Below, piece after piece: positions 1 to 8,838 of a stretch of 64,000 nucleotides of DNA. The stretch is from an uncultured Alphaproteobacteria bacterium (GTDB lineage Bacteria; Pseudomonadota; Alphaproteobacteria; Micavibrionales; UBA1664), in contig CALSUG010000001.1 in NCBI GenBank assembly GCA_943789475.1, positions 111,926 through 175,925 of the forward strand. The letters are read 5' to 3'. The notes under the pieces were generated by a model. That model had not been told where the DNA came from and searched no databases. It saw nothing but the letters and a program-made list of their open reading frames with translations. The position numbers and the translations under genes are program-made. Every line of letters begins with the position of its first letter. Position 1 is the first letter of the stretch.

Positions 1-948
1 CAGTTCATACTCAAGATCACAAGAACATGAATCCGATGATTTAGGCATTCGTTACCTATCACGTGCCGGATACGATACAATGGGAATGGCAAATTTCTTA
101 AAATCATTAGAAGCATCTAGCATATTAGAGAAAAAAGAAGCTGGTAAGAGTACCCAAAAGCGTACCTAACTATCTTTCAACACACCCTGTGACTGCAGAT
201 CGTGTGACGCGATCAATTACAGAAGCAAATAAATATCCAAAGGGTGAGAAAGAAACTCATCGGGTTACTTACCTTAAACAAATCAATGGAATGACCGTTG
301 GAGATAGCGCTGAACAAGGTTTTATTGATAACAATAAATTGTGTTCACCCTGAAACTGGGTTTCATATTCAATACGCCTAAAAATTTTAAAATTCACAAC
401 ACACCAAAGGCCGTTATCGCAAAGTCAAAGACAAAAAAATGGCCCTACTTTGATATTCTCAAGCGGTAAGAAAGATATTTCACAAACTGCAAAAGATATC
501 TTAACACAAGTTGTTCTCAAGGGAGACACATCCACCGCTCGTGATCTTGGTACTAACATGATTAATGGTTTCAAAACAGCAAGTGCAGAAACCAGTGGTG
601 TTATAGGTGGCCTCAAATCAAATATTCGCCATATCGTTATTGAATGGGATAAAGAGCACGTCTATTTCTTTAGTCTTGTAATGCCTGAACGCACAAGTGT
701 TGCAGAGATAGAAAAACTAAAATCATCAGCATATAGCTTCCAAACGTATGAAAGCCTCCGACAAATCTAAATACCTCCCAAAACGCATCCAAATCCGCGT
801 TGCTAAATCAGGTGCAACAGCGGCAGCAATGGCAAAAAAATTTCCCTATGATGATGATTTAAATGCCATGAGATTTAACGTTATAAACGGATTAAAGTCA
901 GGGCAACCACTACAAGAAGGTCGCGCGTATAAAATTATTAGTCAATAA
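1..948 (+). pseudogene. M48 family metalloprotease, decayed 3' part
   Basis: Fragments in several frames together resemble the C-terminal part of a periplasmic M48 peptidase. The first fragment has the family's post-catalytic motif (SRSQEHESDDLGIRYL). Later fragments read as HPETGF, then a central domain, then a LysM-like tail (IQIRVAKSGATAAAMAKKF, RFNVINGLKSGQPL). The frame changes near 155, 335, 385, 430, 440 and 750, mostly through one extra base in a short homopolymer. No open frame spans the gene, so it cannot make a full protein. The catalytic HExxH part would lie left of the window. The family call rests on remembered motifs; the frame breaks are seen directly. Confidence 0.75.
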
Positions 949-952
949 AAAA

Positions 953-2098
953 TCAAGATATTGAATCTTTCAGAATATCTTTTGCGGTTTTGAACGTAAG
1001 CCCATCGTAATAGCGCATAGCCATACGAAGCTCATCTGCATTCACAGCTTGATGGGATCGTGCAACAGTACGGCTTAACAAGAACATTGATACAAAATTT
1101 TCTTTTGAAATTGCCATCGCACGACATGCAACAGCCAATCCTTGTCCACCGACTTGGCGCATCATATTCCACACAATATCATTATTCAGGCCAGACTTCA
1201 TTGAAAAGAGTGCAATAAAGAATCGTCCCTGACGACGACGCAATGTATTAACCAACATATGTTCGCTAATTTTATCTTGAGCGAAATATAATCCTGCAAC
1301 CTCATTCATTAATGTTGATGGTTCGCGTGTATTATCTTGTAAAATTGTATCAGAGAAATCTTGAACACAATCCTCCAGCGCTCTATTAACCTCTTCATTT
1401 ACAATATCAAAGCGATTAGCGATATCATTACGCAATGCAATTGATATATGCCAATAAATTTCAACCGCCAATTGACGCGGAAGTGTTTTATAATTCAACA
1501 ATTCATCAGCAAGACTTTCATCGCAAATCGCATGTTCTTTTACTTTTTGCAAATGACGATTATCCATTTCAATGGTGTCATTACGTAGCAAGCCTACCGA
1601 TGTTTTTACATCTTTTTGCGCAACAAGAGAATCAACAACACGATCTGATATCTCTGCACGCCCTGCCACGGCCTGCCAATGTCCAGCCCCTTTTGATTGA
1701 ATAATCAACAAAAGGTCCATATCTTTTAATAATGGTGAAAATTTCAACACTGGCCCAGCAACATCAATGTCATCATAAGCCAAATAATGGAGAAGTGTTG
1801 CATGCAAATCATCACGCGGCGCAAGGCGATCTGCCAAATTTTTACGCACATCTGTTTCTGCTTGTTTAATTAAGCTAACAAGAACGTCTGCGGCCAAATT
1901 TTCTTCTGAATCCGACAGATTAGCATCCAATATCGCCGCAACATTATTAATTAAATTTTGAGAGCCGTCAGAATTAGTGCGATCTTGCCTATATGCAAAA
2001 ACACTATCGTGCAAGTTGACTAACAACGGATCAAAACGATCAAACGCTGTTTCTCTTCCTTCTGATGAAGGTCTGTAATGATTATCCCTATATGCCAA
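953..2098 (-). CDS. DUF2336 domain protein
   Basis: A 381-residue soluble protein with no signal peptide or membrane segment. Residues about 90-260 match the helical-repeat pattern of DUF2336, a family found almost only in Alphaproteobacteria (runs such as VAGPVLKFSPLL and DMDLLLIIQSKGAGHWQAVA, then LPRQLAVEIYWHIS). The function of the family is not established; HEAT-like repeats suggest protein binding. It ends 5 bases from the end of the decayed M48 gene and is convergent with it. The start is an ATG but no strong ribosome site is visible. Confidence 0.75.
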   Translation of the reverse strand: MAYRDNHYRPSSEGRETAFDRFDPLLVNLHDSVFAYRQDRTNSDGSQNLINNVAAILDANLSDSEENLAADVLVSLIKQAETDVRKNLADRLAPRDDLHATLLHYLAYDDIDVAGPVLKFSPLLKDMDLLLIIQSKGAGHWQAVAGRAEISDRVVDSLVAQKDVKTSVGLLRNDTIEMDNRHLQKVKEHAICDESLADELLNYKTLPRQLAVEIYWHISIALRNDIANRFDIVNEEVNRALEDCVQDFSDTILQDNTREPSTLMNEVAGLYFAQDKISEHMLVNTLRRRQGRFFIALFSMKSGLNNDIVWNMMRQVGGQGLAVACRAMAISKENFVSMFLLSRTVARSHQAVNADELRMAMRYYDGLTFKTAKDILKDSIS

Positions 2099-2288
2099 AA
2101 TGCATTCCCAGTTTTTTTTATAATTATTATTTGTTCCTCAATTATCAGAATGCCAGAAACAGGTTACCAAACTCTTAATAGGAAAAAAGAGAGATACACA
2201 CATATGCATTAAGGGTTTATTAAGAAAATATTTACTTTAATGCGATAGCCTAGTATTCTTATAGGGATATTAAGGGGACGAAATTACC

Positions 2289-2531
2289 ATGACAAATAAC
2301 ATTGGATCAGCGCCACAATACACACCAAGTGTTGTACAAAACAGCCCGCAACAAAGCGCGGTTAAACAACAGGTGCAAACAAAAGTGGCCCAGGGCAACA
2401 GCGAACAAACACAAAAAATAATCAACGATCAAGTCGGTGGCGTAGAAGCAGCAGTTAAAAATGTTTTAGCGCAAGCCGAATCATCCCAACAACCCGTTAG
2501 TCGCGGCCAAGTTATAGACATCGTGGTATAA
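2289..2531 (+). CDS. Small Gln-rich protein of unknown function
   Basis: An 80-residue polar, Gln/Val-rich protein with no membrane segment. A purine-rich AAGGGGACG lies 8 bases before the ATG and fits a ribosome site. The C-terminal end (RGQVIDIVV) resembles the ending of small conserved alphaproteobacterial proteins of unknown role. It is transcribed divergently from the DUF2336 gene, with about 190 bases between them that would hold both promoters. No function is proposed. Confidence 0.6.
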   Translation: MTNNIGSAPQYTPSVVQNSPQQSAVKQQVQTKVAQGNSEQTQKIINDQVGGVEAAVKNVLAQAESSQQPVSRGQVIDIVV

Positions 2532-2573
2532 CACGTTCCCTCTTAACTCGTTTTTAATCTTGGCTTTGAATTT

Positions 2574-3098
2574 TTAAGCGGACCCTTTTGTTTCAGAAAA
2601 CATAAGGGTTAGGTTTTCTAGAGACCAATCTTCATTATCAAATAAATCCTGATCCGAATCTTCCATATCTGTGATCGCTAACGAAATACAAAAACGATCA
2701 ACTTCAGCTATTGCATGATCAATTGAATCTTCAACCATCATCAATATTTTTCCATCACCACTACCTTCTAATTGCAGTATTGATTTAAATAAGCTGTTCC
2801 CTACCCCATCAGTCATAAAAAATCCACGCCAGGCTGTTTCATTCGCCAATGCGATGGCTGTTTCTAAAATATCACGTTCTGAATTTTGAGTAGCCTTGAT
2901 AATAACTGTTGATTTCAGTGCATTATGATCCGCATTCCACTCCAAAACAAAATCATACTCCCCTTGTTTTCCACCACATGTAAAATGTAATCGTGTTTTC
3001 GTTTCTCGGGTAAAACTATAATCAGACGCCTCGAGCAAATCATCAAGAATATCAAGAGGATTAGAGAGCGTTTTTGTTTTATGAAGCGGTATCACCAT
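2574..3098 (-). CDS. YbjN domain protein
   Basis: About 174 residues from the chosen ATG. The pattern NPLDILDDLLEASDYSFTRE, then an aromatic beta strand (YDFVLEWNADHNAL) and a long helical half matches YbjN-type proteins (type III chaperone-like fold), common in Alphaproteobacteria. Their role is uncertain; some members affect stress or motility. A longer frame begins at a TTG at 3146, but its extra residues look unlike the family, so the internal ATG is preferred. It follows the exported protein gene on the same strand and may be cotranscribed. Confidence 0.6.
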   Translation of the reverse strand: MVIPLHKTKTLSNPLDILDDLLEASDYSFTRETKTRLHFTCGGKQGEYDFVLEWNADHNALKSTVIIKATQNSERDILETAIALANETAWRGFFMTDGVGNSLFKSILQLEGSGDGKILMMVEDSIDHAIAEVDRFCISLAITDMEDSDQDLFDNEDWSLENLTLMFSETKGSA

Positions 3099-3149
3099 GC
3101 AAATAGGTGTAACAGGTAAACAATGTCCACTGCAAGGAAAAGTCAAAAG

Positions 3150-3746
3150 TTATAGACACATAGATAAATTTTGAAGATCTAATTTCTGCATCTCACCTAA
3201 AGCCATTTCAGCTTTTTCCCAATATGCATTTAGAGATATAATGTCAAACGTATCAAATGCAAAATCAACTGGTGTTAATGTTTCTTCACCTTCATATACA
3301 ACAGTTTCTGTTAATGCATATCCTCGTTTTAAATTAATTTCCATGGGATACGATAGAGTTGAGCCATTTGCATTATTAAAAGCAGAGCGTGCAACCTCAA
3401 TTGAAACCACAGATGCTCGTGACATATGGGGGCCAGCATAATCAACACCATCCATATTTTTAATTCCATAGTATGTCATATCATCCAACATTTTTTTCAA
3501 TTGCTCTTGTGTTAACAAAGGCAAATTTAAATCAGACACTCCTAAGTGACCGTCCTCTTGCGTAGAATCTGACCACACATTAATTAACTTCCCCATATCA
3601 TCACTCATCACCACGTACGCCTGGTTTTTTTGACGATCAAAAACAATTCTTTCAACAGCTAAGTCTGCAAAACACTCCTGTGTCATTACACCTGTTGAAA
3701 TTCCTATAAACATTAAAGCTATCGCAGATGTTGATTTTAAATTCAT
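3150..3746 (-). CDS. Exported hypothetical protein
   Basis: A 198-residue protein with a Sec signal peptide (MNLKSTSAIALMFIGISTGV, cleavage likely near CFA-DL). GAGGAGGGG lies just upstream of the ATG and is a strong ribosome site. No family was recognised. The mature protein is acidic with one C-terminal Cys and one near the cleavage site. It is divergent from the 143-residue gene, and the gap between them holds an inverted repeat overlapping both putative -35 boxes. Confidence 0.65.
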   Translation of the reverse strand: MNLKSTSAIALMFIGISTGVMTQECFADLAVERIVFDRQKNQAYVVMSDDMGKLINVWSDSTQEDGHLGVSDLNLPLLTQEQLKKMLDDMTYYGIKNMDGVDYAGPHMSRASVVSIEVARSAFNNANGSTLSYPMEINLKRGYALTETVVYEGEETLTPVDFAFDTFDIISLNAYWEKAEMALGEMQKLDLQNLSMCL

Positions 3747-3797
3747 TATGTCCCCTCCTCACAAAAGTAGGTGTCTTATAATACAAGTATATGCAAT

Positions 3798-3824
3798 ATG
3801 TCAACTTATTTTATAAATTGACAT
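3798..3824. promoter_or_regulatory. Inverted repeat holding two divergent -35 boxes
   Basis: ATGTCAA and TTGACAT are perfect 7-bp arms separated by 13 bases. Each arm contains a consensus TTGACA -35 box, one per strand. On the plus strand CATAGT lies about 18 bases downstream. On the minus strand TATTAT/TTATAA lies 15-17 bases away. This reads as overlapping divergent promoters with an operator built from the -35 boxes. The binding protein is unknown. Confidence 0.45.
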
Positions 3825-3853
3825 ACCTTACCAAAATTTGCCATAGTACTAAT

Positions 3854-3904
3854 ATGAATACTGCAACACGCACTATTACTTCTATCATTATTATTGGCGC
3901 TTAA
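3854..3904 (+). CDS. Thr/Ile-rich 16-residue leader-like ORF
   Basis: The mini-ORF reads MNTATRTITSIIIIGA and stops inside the 12-bp palindrome GCGCTTAAGCGC. Four Thr and five Ile codons in 16 look like the attenuation leader peptides of threonine or isoleucine operons. Its ATG is 6 bases after the CATAGT -10 candidate, so the transcript could be leaderless. The next gene, 60 bases on, is not a recognised amino acid biosynthesis gene, which is odd. It may be an orphan leader, or chance. Confidence 0.35.
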   Translation: MNTATRTITSIIIIGA

Positions 3905-3965
3905 GCGCTACATATTCCTATTCTCAAACCACAATTTAATACGTTTATAATAATCTAGGATCATA

Positions 3966-4397
3966 ATGATGGAACTCCGTGTTCAAAGCATACAATTTAA
4001 AAAAGAAAAAGATGGTACATATAGCGCCTCACTCGAACTATATACAGATAATAATAAAGCAGAAATAATCAATGCACACTGTGATGTAAGCACTCTATCT
4101 CAAACTTATTACACAAACAGCACTGAACAAATTACAGACCAATTAAAGTGCGCGTTCCATGTTGCGGGATTATTTTTAGAAAAAATATTCCCAAATATCG
4201 ATTTTTGTTTCGTTATCCCTTCTGCAGGGGACGCGCCAGAATTATGGATTGATGAAAACGCTTATTATTCAAAAAAAAGATCAAATGAACACACGTTTTC
4301 TGAATGTTTACATGCCTGTGTTCACGCCATTAATGAATACACGAATGGGAATGGTGAAAAACTAAAATATGGTGGAACATCAACTCTAGCGTTATAA
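3966..4397 (+). CDS. Hypothetical protein
   Basis: 143 residues, soluble, no signal peptide. TAGGATC before the tandem ATG ATG may serve as ribosome site. The family was not recognised. It has several Cys and His residues in its second half (SECLHACVHAINEY) that might bind metal, but that is only a pattern. It is convergent with the membrane-anchored HExxH protein, with one base between their stops. Confidence 0.55.
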   Translation: MMELRVQSIQFKKEKDGTYSASLELYTDNNKAEIINAHCDVSTLSQTYYTNSTEQITDQLKCAFHVAGLFLEKIFPNIDFCFVIPSAGDAPELWIDENAYYSKKRSNEHTFSECLHACVHAINEYTNGNGEKLKYGGTSTLAL

Positions 4398-4398
4398 A

Positions 4399-5163
4399 TT
4401 AATATCCTGCTTTTTTCCTTAGTGATTTAATTTCTTGCATACGGGTGCTAATTTGCCATGTGCTTAGGTCTGCGTCCAAAATACCCGCGTAACGCCCTGC
4501 TCTTTCTGTACGATAGGCAACCAGTTCTTGTGGGTTAACTTGCACCATCTCGTGAGTGTCTTGTGCCATGTCATCATGAAAGAATGCTGCGTATGCAAGA
4601 ATTTCAAGGTCATTGTATAAAGGGTCATCTTTTGACAGCACACTATGCCCATAGGTCATGATGTGATGCATATTTTCATGCAAAACAACTTCAATAAATC
4701 TTTCAAAATCAATGCTCTGCCACTTTATTTTACTATTCAAATAGAGCGTTCTATCTTGTGGAACATACAATCCATTCGCATCACCACGTAAAGGAATAAA
4801 TTCTACATGCGGTGGTTCTAATTTATCTTTAAAATTATACGCTTCCAAATGAAATGAAATAAGGTGGTTTGCCTTATCCGCAAGATCACCTTTATCCTCA
4901 TTCCAATTTTTACGAAGATGGCTAAGCTCTTTATCTTCAATAATAACATCAATGAGATTGAGGCGTGATTGAGATTCCCAAACCCAAAATTGTTCAGAAA
5001 TTCCACGTTTTAGTGGTGAGTTCACATACGTTTGATCTGCGTTTATAACATCACCCACAACGACAACAATAGGAGTATTTTTTTTATCAAAATACCCTAT
5101 CCACATGAACACCGCCCATATGGAGACACCAATTAATGTAAAAATTTGCGTCTTTGACATCAC
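4399..5163 (-). CDS. Membrane-anchored putative zinc protease
   Basis: 254 residues with one N-terminal transmembrane anchor (about residues 7-24) and an extracytoplasmic domain. Residues EVVLHENMHHIMTYG contain HExxH (HENMH), the zinc motif of metallopeptidases. A conserved-looking segment follows (DLEILAYAAFFHDD and YRTERAGRYAG), where an acidic third ligand could lie. No named peptidase family was recognised. The role could be envelope proteolysis; this is inferred from the motif and topology only. Confidence 0.5.
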   Translation of the reverse strand: MMSKTQIFTLIGVSIWAVFMWIGYFDKKNTPIVVVVGDVINADQTYVNSPLKRGISEQFWVWESQSRLNLIDVIIEDKELSHLRKNWNEDKGDLADKANHLISFHLEAYNFKDKLEPPHVEFIPLRGDANGLYVPQDRTLYLNSKIKWQSIDFERFIEVVLHENMHHIMTYGHSVLSKDDPLYNDLEILAYAAFFHDDMAQDTHEMVQVNPQELVAYRTERAGRYAGILDADLSTWQISTRMQEIKSLRKKAGY

Positions 5164-5210
5164 ACCCCTTTGTTACAGGGTATCACACGAAAAGTCAAAT
5201 TTATGTTAAT

Positions 5211-6623
5211 TTATTGAAATGCTACTTCGTTAAACGATCTTAATTTTCGAGAGTGAAGCTTTTCTGGACCAATCTCCCGCAACATGCTCATCGTTAATAA
5301 GCCAATTTGCAAATGCTGATTCACACGATCACGATAAAATTTATCTGCCATACCAGGTAATTTTAATTGCCCATGCAACGGTTTATCCGACACACACAAT
5401 AATGTTCCATACGGAACACGAAAACGGAATCCATTAGCGGCAATCGTTCCACTCTCCATATCCAACGCTATCGCACGTGATTGACTCAATGGTAAGTTTT
5501 GACTAAGTGATGGTTGCAACTCCCAATTACGATCATCAATTGTCGCAACGGTTCCTGTCCGCATGAATTTTTTAACATCATACCCCTGTTCACCCGTAAT
5601 TTGTCCTGCCGCCGCAGCCAACGCCAGTTGTATTTCAGCCAATGCTGGAATAGGAATTGATGGGTCAAGATTACGATCCAAGATATTGTCCAAACGTAAA
5701 TATGCATGAGCCAGAACGTAATCACCCAGCTTTTGAGAGTTACGAAGTCCTGCACAATGTCCTAACATCAACCACGCATGTGGACGTAAAACCGCAATAT
5801 GATCCGTTATTGTCTTTGCATTTGATGGCCCAACCCCAATGTTCACCATTGTGATACCACCACCATCTGGACGTTTCAAATGATACGCTGGCATTTGCGG
5901 TAGGCGTGACAATGGTTGCCCCTCACCCGGCTCTATAAATTCACTATATCCACTTGCACCATTTTGAACAGATTCATTTCCAATACGAATAAACTCATCA
6001 ATATAAAATTGATAATTTGTAAAGATAACGTATTTTTGAAAGTGCTTCGCAGCCGTTCCTGTATAATGCTTCAACCGAGAAATACTGATATCAACACGAG
6101 GTCCAGTAAACAAACTCAATGGTTTTGGTTTCTCACCTGCATCATCACGGCGACCATCGGCAATTTCATCATCCATAATCGACAAATCAGGTTGGTCAAA
6201 AATTGATGGAAATGCCGCCATGGCCTCCGTCGTTAAATCATCCTCAACGTGATAATATTCACCCAACGCAAAATGAATTGGGATCGGTGTTTCTGAATAT
6301 CCAACCTCAATAAATCCACCATGATTACTTAACAGTAAATTTATTTGTTCACGGTAATAGTTTTCAAAAATATCTGGACGAGTTACGTCCATCACATAAT
6401 CCCCCATATAGGGCACAAACCCATAAGATAATCGCGCATCATTGCGATGCATTGTTTTGGGAGAAAATTTAATCAATGGATAGAATGCGGAAACAGGTCT
6501 TTTGGGGATACTTCCTTTTGCAAAGGATTCAAATTCCTCCTTCAGATATTGAACTGACTTATTATACAGACGTTCAATTTCATCAAAGGCTTTATCAGCA
6601 TCTTTATATTTTTTGAATCCCAT
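5211..6623 (-). CDS. amn: AMP nucleosidase
   Basis: A 470-residue cytosolic enzyme that hydrolyses AMP to adenine and ribose 5-phosphate, adjusting adenylate levels. The C-terminal half is the nucleoside phosphorylase-like domain: MVNIGVGPSNAKTITDHIAVLRPHAWLMLGHCAGLR, then ALDMESGTIAANGFRFRVPYGTLLCVSDKPLHG, where the Met-Glu and Ser-Asp pairs bind ribose and base. The ATG is preferred over an upstream TTG because GGAGGG precedes it. That ribosome site lies inside the last codons of the upstream membrane protein gene (gap of 4 bases), which suggests translational coupling. Confidence 0.9.
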   Translation of the reverse strand: MGFKKYKDADKAFDEIERLYNKSVQYLKEEFESFAKGSIPKRPVSAFYPLIKFSPKTMHRNDARLSYGFVPYMGDYVMDVTRPDIFENYYREQINLLLSNHGGFIEVGYSETPIPIHFALGEYYHVEDDLTTEAMAAFPSIFDQPDLSIMDDEIADGRRDDAGEKPKPLSLFTGPRVDISISRLKHYTGTAAKHFQKYVIFTNYQFYIDEFIRIGNESVQNGASGYSEFIEPGEGQPLSRLPQMPAYHLKRPDGGGITMVNIGVGPSNAKTITDHIAVLRPHAWLMLGHCAGLRNSQKLGDYVLAHAYLRLDNILDRNLDPSIPIPALAEIQLALAAAAGQITGEQGYDVKKFMRTGTVATIDDRNWELQPSLSQNLPLSQSRAIALDMESGTIAANGFRFRVPYGTLLCVSDKPLHGQLKLPGMADKFYRDRVNQHLQIGLLTMSMLREIGPEKLHSRKLRSFNEVAFQ

Positions 6624-6627
6624 ACTC

Positions 6628-7191
6628 TTAGAGCCCTCCAATTTGCTTTATATATTTTTCAATTCTGTTTTTTGCATATCCTTGGTTCATATGATAATAA
6701 GCCGCATATATAATTCCTCCTACAAAGAAAAACAGTGTCATTCCTTCAGATATAACTTGAAACAAATCCGATCGTAATTGTAGCGCTATAAGATGAAGAA
6801 TATAACCAATGACAACCGCAACAACAGCTGAATTAATTCCCATCATTATTTTAGGTATAGAAAATTTCTTATAAAGAGGTTTTCGGTAAAAACAATAATA
6901 TCCACTATCTTTATTCAAAACAGCAACAACGTTTTTTCCTGAATATACGACCTCGACATTATCTTCCTTCGATATCTTTAAAATGTCGGCATTAAGAGCG
7001 AAATACTCAACAGCCTCTTCACCAATTTGAACAGTGATGAACTTGTCACTTCCTTCTGGCGCATGAAAGTTATCATTTTGTAAAAATCCATATTCCATAG
7101 GGCGTTCGTAACTATCAAACCCTGGAACGGTTTCACGATCAAATTTTTCTATTGAATGAATTTCGCCTTTAAAAAATTGAAATATCGCCAT
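6628..7191 (-). CDS. Hypothetical membrane protein
   Basis: 187 residues: a soluble N-terminal part of about 110 residues, then two transmembrane helices (near 116-140 and 145-165) and a short basic tail. No family was recognised. Its last codons contain the ribosome site of amn, so the two are probably one transcript. Whether the membrane protein relates to AMP turnover is unknown. Confidence 0.6.
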   Translation of the reverse strand: MAIFQFFKGEIHSIEKFDRETVPGFDSYERPMEYGFLQNDNFHAPEGSDKFITVQIGEEAVEYFALNADILKISKEDNVEVVYSGKNVVAVLNKDSGYYCFYRKPLYKKFSIPKIMMGINSAVVAVVIGYILHLIALQLRSDLFQVISEGMTLFFFVGGIIYAAYYHMNQGYAKNRIEKYIKQIGGL

Positions 7192-7263
7192 TGTATTTAT
7201 TTGTCCCCTCTGACATATACAACCATATAACAGCGAATCTTAAAAACCAATGAACAAACATAC

Positions 7264-7294
7264 AAAAAAGGAGGAATATACCCTCCTTTTTTTT
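7264..7294. terminator. Bidirectional intrinsic terminator after rpsI
   Basis: An 11-bp stem (AAAAAAGGAGG with CCTCCTTTTTT) with a 7-base loop, with A and T runs on its two sides so it can work on both strands. It lies 30 bases beyond the rpsI stop on the minus strand. Confidence 0.8.
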
Positions 7295-7323
7295 CAAAAT
7301 TATTTTCAGCCAGTAGTAAACGA

Positions 7324-7845
7324 TTAACGCTTTGCCCACTGCTTCGTACGACGCGCTTTATGCTTACCGATTTTCTTCGGTTCAACTGTACGACTATCAC
7401 GTGTGATAAATCCAGCACTCTTCAATGAAGGACGTAATTCAGGATCGAAGTTAGCAAGTGCACGTGTAATACCGTGACGAACCGCACCAGCTTGACCTGA
7501 TAATCCACCACCTTTTACTGTACACATAACATCAAAACGACTTACTTGATTTGAAACCAAGAAAGGTTGGTTAATGATCAATTGTTGTGTTTTACGCTTG
7601 AAATATACTTCTTGTTCGCGACCGTTCACGATGATTTTACCTGTACCTGGTTTAACCCAAACACGTGCAACCGCATCTTTACGACGGCCTGTACCATATG
7701 CACGACCAAGTGAATCAATTTTTGGCTCACGCTTTGGCGCTTCTTCTTGTGCAACAGTTTCTGCTGTTTCAGCAGGAGCGTCAGCAGCCGCAGCCGTTGT
7801 CGCGTTTTTCAAATCTGCTAAGTCATTTACTTTTGTTTCTGTCAT
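7324..7845 (-). CDS. rpsI: 30S ribosomal protein S9
   Basis: 173 residues. The C-terminal 130 are S9: [40 protein letters not shown] and the basic tail [11 protein letters not shown], which reaches the tRNA P site. The N-terminal 40 residues are an Ala/Glu-rich extension common in Alphaproteobacteria. It is directly downstream of rplM in the conserved rplM-rpsI pair, with the stem-loop terminator after it. Confidence 0.97.
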   Translation of the reverse strand: MTETKVNDLADLKNATTAAAADAPAETAETVAQEEAPKREPKIDSLGRAYGTGRRKDAVARVWVKPGTGKIIVNGREQEVYFKRKTQQLIINQPFLVSNQVSRFDVMCTVKGGGLSGQAGAVRHGITRALANFDPELRPSLKSAGFITRDSRTVEPKKIGKHKARRTKQWAKR

Positions 7846-7863
7846 AATCTTAATTCCTTATCC

Positions 7864-8325
7864 TTAGCGCTTGTTCTTTGGGTTCATTGCCGCAATGTCA
7901 AAAACCTCTGGCTTTTGCGCTTCATGTCCATGCTCAGTTCCCGCATAAACGTGCAATTTTTTCATTTGTGCACGGGCCAATGGACTTTCCTTTGGCATCA
8001 TACGTTCAACCGCTTTTTTAACAACACGTTCAGGGTGCGCGCCGTCAAGGATTTCACCTTTTGTACGTTGCTTAATTCCACCTGGGTGGCCTGTGTGCCA
8101 GTAAAAGATATCTGCATCACGCTTGTTACCCGTTAGCTTTACTTTTTCTGCATTGATAACGATAACGTTGTCACCTGTATCAATATGTGGAGTAAAGATC
8201 GCTTTATGCTTGCCGCGCAATACTTTTGCGATTTCGGCTGACATACGACCAAGAACGATGTCCTCAGCGTCAACGATCCACCATTTTTTCGTCACTTCTG
8301 ACGGTTTTGCTGAATATGTTTTCAT
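7864..8325 (-). CDS. rplM: 50S ribosomal protein L13
   Basis: 153 residues of the usual length. The start [20 protein letters not shown], the block [17 protein letters not shown], and the segment [11 protein letters not shown] are typical of L13, a 23S rRNA-binding protein needed early in 50S assembly. It is the first gene of the rplM-rpsI unit, with 18 bases before rpsI. AGAGGTAA precedes the ATG as a ribosome site. Confidence 0.97.
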   Translation of the reverse strand: MKTYSAKPSEVTKKWWIVDAEDIVLGRMSAEIAKVLRGKHKAIFTPHIDTGDNVIVINAEKVKLTGNKRDADIFYWHTGHPGGIKQRTKGEILDGAHPERVVKKAVERMMPKESPLARAQMKKLHVYAGTEHGHEAQKPEVFDIAAMNPKNKR

Positions 8326-8452
8326 GTTTATTTACCTCTTTTGTCTAAAACATGGCCTTTATGAAGGGTTTCAAAACAAAAGTCAAATATATTTTCAACG
8401 AAAAAATGTTTAAAAACAACATGTTACAAAAAAGGTATCAAAATACCCGGTG

Positions 8453-8773
8453 TCATTTCGTGCTTTCAGATGCCATCCAGTCCAAATAGGGTTGAAATCC
8501 TTGTGTAACAGGCAAGGCACATATACATGGGCATTCATAAGAATGAAGCGCCTTTACCGCCTTTTCAACCACTTCATAATTCTTTGTTTGTGTTTTAAGG
8601 ATAAGGACGACTTCTTGTTCTGAATTGATCTGACCATCCCACCAATACACACTTTCCATACTGTGCAAAATATTACCACAAGCCGCCAAACGTTCGGTCA
8701 CACAATGCCCTGCAATCTTTCTTGCCTCTTTAATATCACCACACGCTACATATATAAAAATTCTATCTGTCAT
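8453..8773 (-). CDS. cutA: Divalent-cation tolerance protein CutA
   Basis: 106 residues from the chosen ATG, the usual size of this trimeric PII-like cytosolic protein. Family signatures are ERLAACGNI, SVYWWDGQINSEQEVVLILKT and HSYECPCICALPV. Family members bind copper or other ligands and have been linked to metal tolerance, though the physiological role is unclear. A longer frame from 8809 adds residues outside the family pattern. It is divergent from thrS. Confidence 0.9.
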   Translation of the reverse strand: MTDRIFIYVACGDIKEARKIAGHCVTERLAACGNILHSMESVYWWDGQINSEQEVVLILKTQTKNYEVVEKAVKALHSYECPCICALPVTQGFQPYLDWMASESTK

Positions 8774-8838
8774 ATTTTTGTTATAACACATCAAATTCAG
8801 TGGTGACATATATTATCTAAATCGTTACAACATAAAGG

